Positions 1 through 6,925 are shown, counted from the first letter of the stretch. The stretch: 8,121 nt of DNA from an uncultured Porphyromonadaceae bacterium (GCA_900551515.1 URWH01000078.1:1-8121); one strand, 5' to 3'. Notes: a model not told the origin generated them from the letters alone. Program-made: numbers and translations.

Positions 1-1205
1 AGGTCGGAGAGCTGCGGGCGCTTGCCTTCTTTGCTGTCGCCGCGCGATTCGACGCTACGGTTAAGCTGCGACAGCGCTATGATCGGGATGTTGAGCTCTT
101 TGGCCAGTTGCTTGAGCGAACGCGAGATCATGCTCACCTCCTGCTCGCGGCTGCCGAATTTCATGCCGGAGGCATTCATCAGCTGCAGGTAGTCGATGAT
201 GATGATGCGCACGTTGTGCTCGCGCACGAGGCGGCGCGCTTTTGTGCGGAGCTCGAAAATCGACAGCGACGGGGTGTCGTCGATATATAAAGGTGCACCA
301 TAGAGATGCTTGATGCGTGCCATCAGCTGATCCCATTCCATCGGGCTCAGCTGGCCGCTTTTGATCTTTTCGCTCGGAAGCTCGCACACGTTGCTCACCA
401 GACGGTTCACCAGCTGAAGGTTCGACATCTCGAGCGAGAAGATGGCCGTCGGTGTGTTGTAGTTCACAGCCATATTCTTGGCCATCGACAGCACGAAGGC
501 CGTCTTGCCCATGGCCGGACGTGCGGCGATGATGATGAGATCGGAGTTCTGCCAGCCGGATGTGAGCTTGTCGAGTTCGTGGAATCCCGTCTCCAGACCG
601 CTCAGACCGGAGGTGCGGTTGGCCGCTGCCTGTATCTGCTCGATAGCCTGACCGATGACGGGGTCGATCTGCGTCACGTCTTTCTTCACGTTGCGCTGCG
701 ATATCTCAAAGAGCTTTCCTTCGGCTTCCTGCATAAGATCGTCGACGTCGTTGCTCTCGTCGAAGGCCTTGCGTTCGATCTCGGAGGCGAAACTGATCAG
801 CTCGCGCGCCAGATATTTCTGAGCCACGATGCGGGCGTGATAGTCGACGTGAGCACCGGAGGCCACGCGTGAGGTCAGCTCGGAGACGAACATCGGGCCG
901 CCAACCTCATCGAGCGTGCCGTTAAGCCTCAGCTGCTCGGTGACGGTAAGCATGTCGATCGGCTGCTGCGAAGCGCCCAGTGTCTGTATCGCCTCGTAGA
1001 TCTTGCGGTTGGCCGGTTCGTAGAAGCTTTCAGCTTTCAGAATGTCGCAAACAATGGTATAAGCGTCTTTTTCAAGCATCAGGGCGCCGAGCACGGCTTC
1101 CTCAAGATCCTTATCCTGAGGCAGCTGGCGGCCGCCGTAATCATATAATGCGTTACGCTGTCGTTCGTTGCGTTTCTTTCTGTTGTCAGTGTTGTCTGTC
1201 GGCAT
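1..1205 (-). CDS. dnaB: Replicative DNA helicase DnaB (3' end beyond window)
   Basis: DnaB is the hexameric RecA-fold helicase that unwinds DNA ahead of the replication fork and recruits primase. The minus strand is open from an ATG at 1205 to the window edge, giving 401 full codons plus two bases. A basic, polar N-terminal stretch (residues 1-27) is followed by the DnaB N-terminal helical domain (about 28-130), a linker, and the RecA-like ATPase core from about 200. Visible motifs are Walker A (ARPAMGKT, K234 and T235), SLEM with the likely catalytic glutamate E259, Walker B (RIIIIDYLQ, D338) and the ALSQLNR motif (Q380). The last visible residues, QLSDL, match the stretch that usually precedes RESG in this family, so roughly the final 100 residues lie outside the window. 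No intein interrupts the visible part. No Shine-Dalgarno precedes the ATG, as is usual in Bacteroidetes. The gene is divergent from ispE. The identification is very secure. Confidence 0.97.
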   Translation of the reverse strand, partial: MPTDNTDNRKKRNERQRNALYDYGGRQLPQDKDLEEAVLGALMLEKDAYTIVCDILKAESFYEPANRKIYEAIQTLGASQQPIDMLTVTEQLRLNGTLDEVGGPMFVSELTSRVASGAHVDYHARIVAQKYLARELISFASEIERKAFDESNDVDDLMQEAEGKLFEISQRNVKKDVTQIDPVIGQAIEQIQAAANRTSGLSGLETGFHELDKLTSGWQNSDLIIIAARPAMGKTAFVLSMAKNMAVNYNTPTAIFSLEMSNLQLVNRLVSNVCELPSEKIKSGQLSPMEWDQLMARIKHLYGAPLYIDDTPSLSIFELRTKARRLVREHNVRIIIIDYLQLMNASGMKFGSREQEVSMISRSLKQLAKELNIPIIALSQLNRSVESRGDSKEGKRPQLSD

Positions 1206-1245
1206 AGTTTCGTCTGGAGGTTTTTTACTTCGTTTATTTCCGATG

Positions 1246-1253
1246 CAAATTTA
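1246..1253 (-). promoter_or_regulatory. Putative Bacteroidetes -7 box for dnaB
   Basis: Read on the minus strand this is TAAATTTG, an exact match to the Bacteroidetes primary-sigma -7 consensus TAnnTTTG. It lies about 40 bp upstream of the dnaB ATG at 1205, giving a short leader. A clear TTTG at -33 is not present about 19-21 bp upstream, so the call rests on the -7 box and its position. It is 4 bp from the oppositely directed ispE box. Confidence 0.55.
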
Positions 1254-1257
1254 CAAT

Positions 1258-1265
1258 TAATTTTG
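1258..1265 (+). promoter_or_regulatory. Putative Bacteroidetes -7 box for ispE
   Basis: TAATTTTG fits TAnnTTTG exactly and is followed by TATCTTCGC, a context often seen at Bacteroidales start sites. Transcription would begin near 1271-1273, about 40 nt before the ispE ATG at 1313. The -33 element is weak: TTTC at 1237-1240 with 17-bp spacing. The box overlaps an imperfect dyad, TACAA (1252-1256) and TTGTA (1263-1267), which also touches the dnaB -7 box. Confidence 0.55.
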
Positions 1266-1312
1266 TATCTTCGCCTTTCGATTTATCACAAGCTTCTCAA
1301 CACCTTATAAAC

Positions 1313-2146
1313 ATGGTAGTGTTTCCCAACGCCAAAATCAATCTCGGACTGAACATTACGTCACGTCGGCCCGACGGCTACCACGACATCTGCTCGCTGA
1401 TGGTACCGGTGCCCTGGTGCGATATCCTCGAGATTGTTCCGGCCAAAAGCACCGGCACCCGGCTCACCGTCAGCGGCCGTGCCGTCGACTGTCCGCCGGA
1501 AAAGAATCTTGTAATGAAAGCCGTACGCGCGCTCGAAAAAACCGTCGAAGTGCCTGATGTCGACATCTATCTCCACAAGATAATCCCCGACGGCGCAGGA
1601 CTTGGCGGAGGCTCGGCCGATGCGGCGTTCACGCTGACGGCGCTCAACGACATGTTCAGCTTCGGACTGTCGCAGGAGCAGCTGGCCGAGACAGCCGCCA
1701 CAATCGGAGCCGACTGTCCGTTTTTCATCTTCAACAGGCCTATGATGGCCACCGGCACCGGCACCACGCTGACGTCCTTCGACTGCGGCGCTCTCAACGG
1801 CCTGCACATTGTCATAATCAAGCCCGGCATACACATCTCAACGGCCGAGGCCTATGCCGGCGTCACGCCCCGGATGCCCGACCGGATGCCCGAAGATATT
1901 CTCCGGCTTCCGCCGGATCAATGGCGCGGATTGCTTGTCAATGATTTTGAGGCATCGCTTGCCTATGACTATCCCCAAATTGGCGACCTGCGCAACAGCC
2001 TGTATGCCCACGGAGCCGTCTATGCCTCGATGTCCGGTTCGGGATCGGCCGTCTACGGTCTGTTTGCCGATGACAAAATGGCAGAAGCGGCTTCTGCCAT
2101 CCGCCCCGATTGTGATGTCTTTGTCGGCAAGATGATGCTTTTCTGA
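1313..2146 (+). CDS. ispE: 4-diphosphocytidyl-2-C-methyl-D-erythritol kinase IspE
   Basis: IspE is the GHMP-family kinase that phosphorylates the 2-hydroxyl of CDP-methylerythritol with ATP. This is the fourth step of the MEP pathway to IPP and DMAPP, and it takes place in the cytosol. The 277-residue product is close to the usual length (about 280). It begins with FPNAKINLGL, including the conserved Lys8. It has the glycine-rich ATP-binding motif PDGAGLGGGSAD at 92-103, IGADCPFF with the likely catalytic Asp134, and the C-terminal GHMP motif SMSGSGSAVYGLF at about 239-251. The ATG at 1313 is chosen because the family's N-terminal strand starts immediately after it. There is no Shine-Dalgarno, but the upstream bases are A-rich. 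It is divergent from dnaB and followed by a terminator-like hairpin before grpE, so it is probably its own transcription unit. All signature residues are present. Confidence 0.96.
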   Translation: MVVFPNAKINLGLNITSRRPDGYHDICSLMVPVPWCDILEIVPAKSTGTRLTVSGRAVDCPPEKNLVMKAVRALEKTVEVPDVDIYLHKIIPDGAGLGGGSADAAFTLTALNDMFSFGLSQEQLAETAATIGADCPFFIFNRPMMATGTGTTLTSFDCGALNGLHIVIIKPGIHISTAEAYAGVTPRMPDRMPEDILRLPPDQWRGLLVNDFEASLAYDYPQIGDLRNSLYAHGAVYASMSGSGSAVYGLFADDKMAEAASAIRPDCDVFVGKMMLF

Positions 2147-2180
2147 ACGATATCACGCATTATTTGTTATCAAATTAACG

Positions 2181-2216
2181 GCCGACAACCGCTCCTGCGG
2201 TTTTGGCAAAGTTTTT
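2181..2216 (+). terminator. Probable intrinsic terminator after ispE
   Basis: A 6-bp stem AACCGC/GCGGTT (2187-2192 and 2197-2202) with loop TCCT can be extended by GCC (2181-2183) pairing with GGC (2205-2207) across a small internal loop. A T run at 2212-2216 follows after AAAG. It lies 35 nt downstream of the ispE stop. The T run is slightly displaced from the stem, so termination may be partial and some read-through into grpE is possible. Confidence 0.5.
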
Positions 2217-2253
2217 GTTACACCTCTTTTAAAATATCACATCACCATCGATT

Positions 2254-2850
2254 ATGTCAAAAGAAAAAAATAAAAAGCATGAAGATCCGGAAGTTGACGT
2301 AGCCGAAATCCTCGACAACGTTCCGGAGGCCGCCTCCGAAGACGAGAGCGCGGAGCAGATTGAAAACGACGAAATGGCGCAGATCGATTCGCTCTGCAAA
2401 CAGCTCGCCGAAGAAAAAGAGAAAACCGAAAAAGAAAAGAAAGAATACCTTTTTCTTATGGCCGAATTTGACAATTTCCGCAAACGCACACTCAAGGAAA
2501 AAGGTGAAATCATCCGCAACGCCGCCGAATCGGCCATGAAAGGCCTTCTGCCCATCGTCGACGATTTCGAGCGCGGCCTTGAAGCCGTTAAAAGCTCCAC
2601 CGACGCCCAGGCCGTTAAGGAAGGCCTGGAACTGATTTACAACAAACTCATTAAATATCTCGGACAAAATGGCGTGAAAGCTATCGAAAGCACAGGCGCC
2701 ACATTCGACCCCGAACTTCATGAAGCCATCGCCATGGTGCCTGTCGACGACGAAAGCCAGAAAGGCAAAGTGATCGACACCCCGACGAAGGGCTATACCA
2801 TCAATGGCGACAAAGTGCTCCGCTTTGCCAAAGTGGCCGTAGGCCAGTGA
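2254..2850 (+). CDS. grpE: GrpE, nucleotide exchange factor of DnaK
   Basis: GrpE is the dimeric cytosolic co-chaperone that releases ADP from DnaK so that substrate is let go, completing the DnaK/DnaJ cycle. The 198-residue product has the usual layout. An acidic, low-complexity N-terminus (about 1-40) leads into a long charged helix of Glu and Lys (about 41-75) predicted to form the dimer coiled coil. Next comes [15 protein letters not shown] (65-79), matching the conserved ADFxNxxKR-type segment, then a helical region. The C-terminal beta domain carries the GrpE signature: [10 protein letters not shown] at 151-160, followed by [18 protein letters not shown]. The ATG at 2254 is the first in frame and gives a standard length. 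The gene is 34 bp upstream of dnaJ on the same strand, so the two are probably cotranscribed. I found no CIRCE operator (TTAGCACTC inverted repeat) upstream, so HrcA control is not supported here. Confidence 0.96.
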   Translation: MSKEKNKKHEDPEVDVAEILDNVPEAASEDESAEQIENDEMAQIDSLCKQLAEEKEKTEKEKKEYLFLMAEFDNFRKRTLKEKGEIIRNAAESAMKGLLPIVDDFERGLEAVKSSTDAQAVKEGLELIYNKLIKYLGQNGVKAIESTGATFDPELHEAIAMVPVDDESQKGKVIDTPTKGYTINGDKVLRFAKVAVGQ

Positions 2851-2884
2851 TTGCAGCCATCCACAACAATTTGTTTTAAGGATA

Positions 2885-4066
2885 ATGGAAAAAAGAGATT
2901 ACTACGAAGTGCTTGGCGTAAGCAAAACCGCCACTCCCGATGAGCTGAAAAAAGCCTATCGCAAGCTTGCCATCAAATATCATCCCGATAAAAACCCCGG
3001 CGATAAAGCTGCCGAAGAAAAATTCAAGGAGGCAGCCGAGGCTTACGACGTGCTCAGCAACCCCGAAAAGCGTCAGCGCTACGACCAGTACGGTCACAGC
3101 ATGGGGCCTCAGGGATTCCCCGGCGGCGGAGGCGCAGGCGGCGGCTTCAGCACCAACATGTCGATGGACGATATCTTCAGCATGTTCGGCGACATCTTCG
3201 GCGGACGCGGAGGTTTCGACATGGGCGGCTTCGGCAGCGCCACAGCAGCCGGCGGCCGCCGTGCACGCGCACGGCAGCGCCGCGGCGACGATCTGCGCAT
3301 CACCTTGAAGCTCTCGCTCGAGGATCTTGCAAAGGGCGTCACCAAGACCATCAAGCTCAAATCGTTCTGCAAGGACGAGCATTGCAACGGCACCGGCGCC
3401 AAGGACGGCACATCGTTCACCACGTGCCAGACATGCCACGGCACCGGCGTCGTAGAGCGTGTGCAGCAGACCATCCTCGGTTCGCAATACGTTCAGGCCG
3501 TTTGCCCCACTTGCAATGGCGAGGGCAAAATCATTAATGAAAAGTGCTCGTATTGCGGCGGCACTGGCGTTGAACAGCGCGAACAAACCGTCAGCATCAA
3601 CATTCCGGCCGGCACTGAAGGCGGTTCGGTCCTCACAGTGAAAGGCCGGGGCAACGCGCCTATGCACGGCGGTGTCAACGGCGACCTTCTCGTCGTGATC
3701 GAAGAGATCGCCCACCCCGAGCTTATACGCGACGGCAACGATGTGATCTACAACCTCATGCTCGACTTCCCCACTGCCGCTCTCGGCGGATCGGTCGAAG
3801 TGCCCACCATCGGCGGTCGCGCCCGTCTGAAAATCCAGCCCGGCACACAGCCCGGTAAGATACTCCGTCTGCGCGGCAAAGGCCTCCCCTCGCCCGACGG
3901 ACGCGGCACAGGCGACGAACTCGTCAACGTCATGGTCTACGTGCCCGAAAATCTGACCGACGCCGAAAAAGCCGGCATCGAGCAGCTTCGCACAATGCCC
4001 GGCATGAAGCCCGACGAATCGGCGAAAAACCGCATTTTCAGCCGGCTGAGGCATCTTTTTGATTAA
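2885..4066 (+). CDS. dnaJ: DnaJ, Hsp40 co-chaperone, with unusual first zinc motif
   Basis: DnaJ delivers unfolded clients to DnaK and stimulates its ATPase. The 393-residue protein has all class I regions in order. The J domain (about 3-70) carries HPD at 33-35. A Gly/Phe-rich linker (about 73-125) has [12 protein letters not shown] and repeated FG/GGF units. A zinc-binding domain (about 162-228) is followed by two beta C-terminal domains and a dimerisation tail (to 393). Zinc motifs 2-4 are canonical CxxCxGxG: C181/C184, C207/C210 and C221/C224. Motif 1 reads [10 protein letters not shown] (C162/C167), a CX4C spacing instead of CX2C. The remainder is well conserved, including [10 protein letters not shown] and [16 protein letters not shown]. 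It follows grpE by 34 bp and is followed 26 bp later by a strong terminator, so it ends a grpE-dnaJ unit. AAGGA at 2878-2882 is too close to the ATG to be a normal ribosome binding site. Confidence 0.97.
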   Translation: MEKRDYYEVLGVSKTATPDELKKAYRKLAIKYHPDKNPGDKAAEEKFKEAAEAYDVLSNPEKRQRYDQYGHSMGPQGFPGGGGAGGGFSTNMSMDDIFSMFGDIFGGRGGFDMGGFGSATAAGGRRARARQRRGDDLRITLKLSLEDLAKGVTKTIKLKSFCKDEHCNGTGAKDGTSFTTCQTCHGTGVVERVQQTILGSQYVQAVCPTCNGEGKIINEKCSYCGGTGVEQREQTVSINIPAGTEGGSVLTVKGRGNAPMHGGVNGDLLVVIEEIAHPELIRDGNDVIYNLMLDFPTAALGGSVEVPTIGGRARLKIQPGTQPGKILRLRGKGLPSPDGRGTGDELVNVMVYVPENLTDAEKAGIEQLRTMPGMKPDESAKNRIFSRLRHLFD

Positions 4067-4092
4067 ACTGACAAATACGTTTTACTTTTAGA

Positions 4093-4128
4093 GGGTGTGT
4101 CAAAATACAATATTTGACACACCCTTTT
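4093..4128 (+). terminator. Strong intrinsic terminator of grpE-dnaJ
   Basis: A perfect 12-bp inverted repeat, GGGTGTGTCAAA (4093-4104) and TTTGACACACCC (4113-4124), encloses the 8-nt loop ATACAATA and is followed at once by TTTTAT. It begins 26 nt after the dnaJ stop. On the minus strand the stem is followed by TCTAAAAG rather than a T run, so it should act mainly on rightward transcription. Confidence 0.88.
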
Positions 4129-4164
4129 ATGTCAAAACAGGTTAGATACACGGCGCTGCGGATA

Positions 4165-4198
4165 AGAGCCTATTCCACAAAATTTGTCAACGTCAGGG
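4165..4198 (+). repeat. Left terminal inverted repeat of the MITE-like element
   Basis: This 34-bp repeat runs from AGAGCCTATTCC at the outer edge to CGTCAGGG at the inner edge. It contains an internal odd palindrome, ACAAA-A-TTTGT, a plausible recognition core. Its partner is at 4414-4447, with a single mismatch at C4188. Confidence 0.9.
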
Positions 4199-4318
4199 TC
4201 GCAGCACCAAATCTGATGCACTGCTGCGATCATCGTTATTTCTGACATATTTTCTTGTCGTGAACACATTAACAGATTTTTGGAATTAGCTCTAATTAAT
4301 ATTATTATTTTTCACTGA

Positions 4319-4340
4319 CCGGCGTCTTTCCGGCGACTTT
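4319..4340 (+). repeat. Two tandem 11-bp repeats inside the element
   Basis: CCGGCGTCTTT (4319-4329) is followed directly by CCGGCGACTTT (4330-4340), differing at one base. Two copies are too few to suggest a functional iteron array, but they mark the GC-rich half of an otherwise AT-rich interior. Confidence 0.6.
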
Positions 4341-4358
4341 CTTCGAGTCTCATCAGTC

Positions 4359-4374
4359 ACGATGCCCGCATCGT
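4359..4374. repeat. Small perfect hairpin inside the element
   Basis: ACGATGC (4359-4365) and GCATCGT (4368-4374) form a 7-bp perfect inverted repeat around CC. As a hairpin it would use a 4-nt loop and 6 bp. Two other small stems lie nearby: GCAGCA/TGCTGC (4201-4206 and 4222-4227) and AATTAG/CTAATT (4284-4289 and 4292-4297). No T run follows any of them. They suggest a foldable interior rather than a terminator. Confidence 0.6.
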
Positions 4375-4413
4375 TCCTTCTTCAACTCAAGAAATTCACT
4401 CGAAAATACGCCG

Positions 4414-4447
4414 CCCTGACGTTAACAAATTTTGTGGAATAGGCTCT
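4414..4447 (-). repeat. Right terminal inverted repeat of the MITE-like element
   Basis: This is the inverted partner of 4165-4198, running from CCCTGACG at the inner edge to GGAATAGGCTCT at the outer edge. Its outer end is 12 bp from the peptidase stop codon, so it sits in the immediate 3' untranslated region of that gene. Confidence 0.9.
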
Positions 4448-4459
4448 TAGAGCCGATCA

Positions 4460-6925
4460 TTAGTTGAGCACGAATTTCACCACTTCCGCGCTGCCGTCGG
4501 CCATCGCCACACGCAGCAGGTAGAAGCCGCGGGGCAGTGCGCTCACGTCGACTGTGGTTTCAGTCTCAAGGCCGTCGGCCGGATGCCGCGCCACGATGCT
4601 TCCCGAAGCGGAGTAGACCTCGACGGCAACGATGGCGGCCGGAGCCGTCAGCAATACCTGATCGGATCCGGGCTGATGAATCACCCGCATCGACGGCGTT
4701 TCTTCGCCTATAGCATCGATGCCCTGCGTGCCAACGGTGAAATACATGTTGTTGCCCATATAACCATAGCCGGTGCTGTAAGCCTTGAAATAATAGAGGT
4801 TGCCGCTCGAGAGATATGGCGAGAGGTCGGAATGAATGTCGATGCAGCCCGAGTTGCCGGCGCCCACGCCGACGAAGCCGCCCGGCACTTCATAGATGCC
4901 CACGCCGTCGGAATGGAACACACCGCCCTGCACGATGCCGGCGAAATAACCGGCCGAGCACGACACGTTGACGTGGAACAGCAGGTCGGAAGCCGTCATC
5001 TGTGCCGGCGCCGTCTCGGTACCTTCGGTGCCGTCGGACGACGTTGACACTACGGTGTACCGGAGAGCATCCGTCGGAGCCGCGTCGACCGTCACGCTGA
5101 GCCCTTTGCTGATGTTGCGCTCATGCGAGTCGGCGAGGTAGAGCATATAGGTGCCGGGGGTGATGCCCGACGGGAATTTGCCGACCCACTCAAACTTGCC
5201 TTTCTCGCCGGGGAGCAGCTCCACGGAAATGCCTTCGGATGTGCCTTTCAGCTCATTGTCGAGCTCAAGCACTGGCATTACATCGTCGTAGAACTCTTCG
5301 ACTGACGATACGTTGGCCACCTGAGCCCGCAAACCGAATTCCTTACCGGGATAGACGGGCGACAGCAGCTGCAAATCAGTGGCGCGCACCTCGGCCTCGC
5401 CGATCGGTTTGAAGAGGAGTGAATCGGGGGTTACGGTAAGCGTGAGCTCGCGTGTGTTGGCCATGTTCACTTCGCAATCCCACCACACGCCGGTCGAATC
5501 TTTCACAGCGGGACGCACGGTGTAGGTGCCGCTGTCGGGAAATTTCTCAGCCAGCATCCCATATCTGATCGTGCCCTGGCCGGCCGAGTATCTGACGGGC
5601 GACGATTCTACGTAGGTCACCGCGCCATCGCTGTCGGTGAGCTTCACTCCCAGCGTGGCGGTGACCGACTCAATGCTTTCATTGAAGATGCCGCGGCGGT
5701 CAACGAACCGCACCTCGCCGTAGGGGCGCGCATAGCTCGAGGCACTGGTCGAGAAGTTGCTCTGGAATCGCATCACGGGGATGACATAGGAGCCTTCGAC
5801 CGGCGGCCGGATGCCCATTATCACCTGCTGGCCGAGGTTGTAGCCGGCCGAGCTGCCGCCGGTGCCCTGCTCCGTCGGGTCGAGGGCCGTGAGCAGGAAA
5901 TAACCGTCGCTCAGTCCGCCCCAGCCCCAGTTGATGTGGAAATAGTCGTCGGAACGGTAGCCGTCGCACACGAAGGCGTGGCTGCCTTCATCGTTGGTGC
6001 CGGCATACAACACCGGACGGCCGGCCGCGAGTTCGTTGTAGATCATTTCGACCCATTCCTCATATTCGTAACAGTCGCGGTGGAGGATACGGATGCCCTT
6101 GTCGTAATCGAAATAACGGACCAGCGATTTGGCGGCCGACGGATAGCTGGCGCCGGAGGAGTTGACGTTGTACTGCATGCTCACCGACACACCGCAGTCA
6201 TACATCAGAAGAGCCACGGCATCGATCGCTTCCTGATCGGTGACGCCGTCGTAGTTATCGACCATCTTGTCCCACTGATAGGCCGACCGGGAGAAATCGA
6301 CCGATATGGTGTGGCCGATGTTGTAGGGATAATAGCTGTGCGAGTCGCGTCCGTTGGCGGGCCATTTGTGGACTTTCATCACCTGCGCCATGGCCGTTGC
6401 CACGCAGCCGGTGGGGCAGTGATGGCCGCCCAGTTCGGGGCACATGAGGCTGTAGGGCGACAACTGGTTCCAGCGAGTGGACACGATGGGGTTGACAGCG
6501 GGGGCGCCGAGCACCACTCCGGGGTCGGCGCCGTCGTCGGCTGCCGACGCTTCGCCCGAAGCCCACATGGCAATCTGTCGGCTGTACTGCTCCATCCACC
6601 AGCGCACGTTTTCGGGCATCGCGTCGGCCGAGGGGAAACTACCCGAGTCGGCATAGCCGAGCACGGCCACGGGGAAGGCGTCGTCGGCACTGACAAGGAT
6701 GAAGCCGCCGTCGTCGGGACGGTTGAAGGCGTAGAGCGTCGTGAGGCTGTCGGCGGTGGCCTTAAAGCCGAGGACCGGCGAGGAGGCTCTCGAGTGCGCG
6801 GCGACCAGAGCCGGCCGGTCGGCCGATGCCCGGCTGAGCGCCTCGGCAGGAGTGAGCTGACGGGCTGAAGCTACGGCGGCAGTGATCAGAGCCGCAAATG
6901 TCAGTGTGGAGTATCGAAGGTTCAT
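4460..6925 (-). CDS. Secreted C10 (streptopain-like) cysteine peptidase with T9SS-type tail
   Basis: C10 peptidases are secreted papain-fold proteases made as inactive zymogens; the type is Streptococcus SpeB. The ATG at 6925 is preferred over an in-frame TTG at 6931 because it opens a compact signal peptide (MNLRYSTLTFAALITAAVASA, cleavage near residue 21). Numbered from it, the 821-residue protein has an inhibitory propeptide (about 23-140) containing GGFILVSADD and VLGYADSGSF, very like SpeB. The catalytic domain follows (about 145-375), with nucleophile C174 in PTGCVATAMAQVMK, H316 in GSHAFVCDGY, and N332-W333 in HINWGWGG. The His-to-Asn spacing of 16 equals that of SpeB. Cysteines C162 and C170 could form a disulfide near the active site. 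Beta-rich domains span about 380-615. A Gly/Tyr-rich extra domain spans about 632-738. A C-terminal tail (about 742-821: VEVYSASGSIV, LPRGFYLLRVA, ending KFVLN) resembles type A T9SS sorting domains. All catalytic residues are intact, so activity is expected. Its substrate is unknown. Confidence 0.93.
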   Translation of the reverse strand: MNLRYSTLTFAALITAAVASARQLTPAEALSRASADRPALVAAHSRASSPVLGFKATADSLTTLYAFNRPDDGGFILVSADDAFPVAVLGYADSGSFPSADAMPENVRWWMEQYSRQIAMWASGEASAADDGADPGVVLGAPAVNPIVSTRWNQLSPYSLMCPELGGHHCPTGCVATAMAQVMKVHKWPANGRDSHSYYPYNIGHTISVDFSRSAYQWDKMVDNYDGVTDQEAIDAVALLMYDCGVSVSMQYNVNSSGASYPSAAKSLVRYFDYDKGIRILHRDCYEYEEWVEMIYNELAAGRPVLYAGTNDEGSHAFVCDGYRSDDYFHINWGWGGLSDGYFLLTALDPTEQGTGGSSAGYNLGQQVIMGIRPPVEGSYVIPVMRFQSNFSTSASSYARPYGEVRFVDRRGIFNESIESVTATLGVKLTDSDGAVTYVESSPVRYSAGQGTIRYGMLAEKFPDSGTYTVRPAVKDSTGVWWDCEVNMANTRELTLTVTPDSLLFKPIGEAEVRATDLQLLSPVYPGKEFGLRAQVANVSSVEEFYDDVMPVLELDNELKGTSEGISVELLPGEKGKFEWVGKFPSGITPGTYMLYLADSHERNISKGLSVTVDAAPTDALRYTVVSTSSDGTEGTETAPAQMTASDLLFHVNVSCSAGYFAGIVQGGVFHSDGVGIYEVPGGFVGVGAGNSGCIDIHSDLSPYLSSGNLYYFKAYSTGYGYMGNNMYFTVGTQGIDAIGEETPSMRVIHQPGSDQVLLTAPAAIVAVEVYSASGSIVARHPADGLETETTVDVSALPRGFYLLRVAMADGSAEVVKFVLN

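Larger units (their letters stand above)
4165..4447. mobile_element. MITE-like element with 34-bp terminal inverted repeats and TA flanks
   Basis: The two ends, 4165-4198 and 4414-4447, are inverted copies matching at 33 of 34 positions; the only mismatch pairs C4188 with A4424. Both begin AGAGCCTATTCC at the outer edge and end in CGTCAGGG at the inner edge, where similarity stops abruptly. Each end is flanked by TA (4163-4164 and 4448-4449), consistent with a TA target duplication as made by IS630/Tc1-mariner-type transposases. TA is short, and could equally be part of a 35-36 bp repeat. The 215-bp interior encodes no transposase or other credible protein and contains several small hairpins. 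A non-autonomous, transposase-dependent element fits best. I cannot name the parent insertion sequence. An invertible segment is a less likely alternative, because no Bacteroidetes promoter box was found inside. Confidence 0.68.
4067..4459. other. Non-coding spacer between convergent dnaJ and C10 peptidase gene
   Basis: This 393-bp gap separates the chaperone genes from the peptidase genes, whose 3' ends face each other. It contains the dnaJ terminator (4093-4128), about 34 bp of unassigned sequence, and the MITE-like inverted-repeat element (4165-4447), which ends 12 bp from the peptidase stop codon. The interior is more AT-rich than the coding flanks, especially at 4261-4313. The only forward reading frame of note (ATG 4129 to TGA 4245, 38 codons) crosses the left element boundary and has no recognisable features. 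I see no credible gene or tRNA here. Confidence 0.85.

Noticed and set aside
306..872. A 188-codon open frame on the plus strand
   Set aside because: It is antisense to dnaB. The minus-strand frame contains Walker A, Walker B and other DnaB motifs without interruption.
1749..1768. CACCGG-type short repeats
   Set aside because: They lie inside ispE and encode an in-frame Thr-Gly run; simple coding repetition explains them.
2147..2253. Heat-shock operator or clear promoter upstream of grpE
   Set aside because: No CIRCE inverted repeat is present and no exact TAnnTTTG box was found. Several T-rich stretches give only partial matches, so I made no call.
2876..4054. A 392-codon open frame on the minus strand
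   Set aside because: It is the exact shadow of dnaJ, rich in Ala and His from antisense Gly/Cys codons, with no recognisable domain.
4129..4245. A 38-codon plus-strand ORF after the dnaJ terminator
   Set aside because: It starts at the end of the terminator T run, crosses the left inverted repeat, and has no ribosome-binding or protein-family signal. It is probably chance.
5936..6868. A 310-codon open frame on the plus strand
   Set aside because: It lies wholly antisense to the C10 peptidase catalytic region, whose frame carries clear conserved motifs. Its translation is a low-information shadow rich in Val, Gly and His, produced by GC-rich codons opposite.
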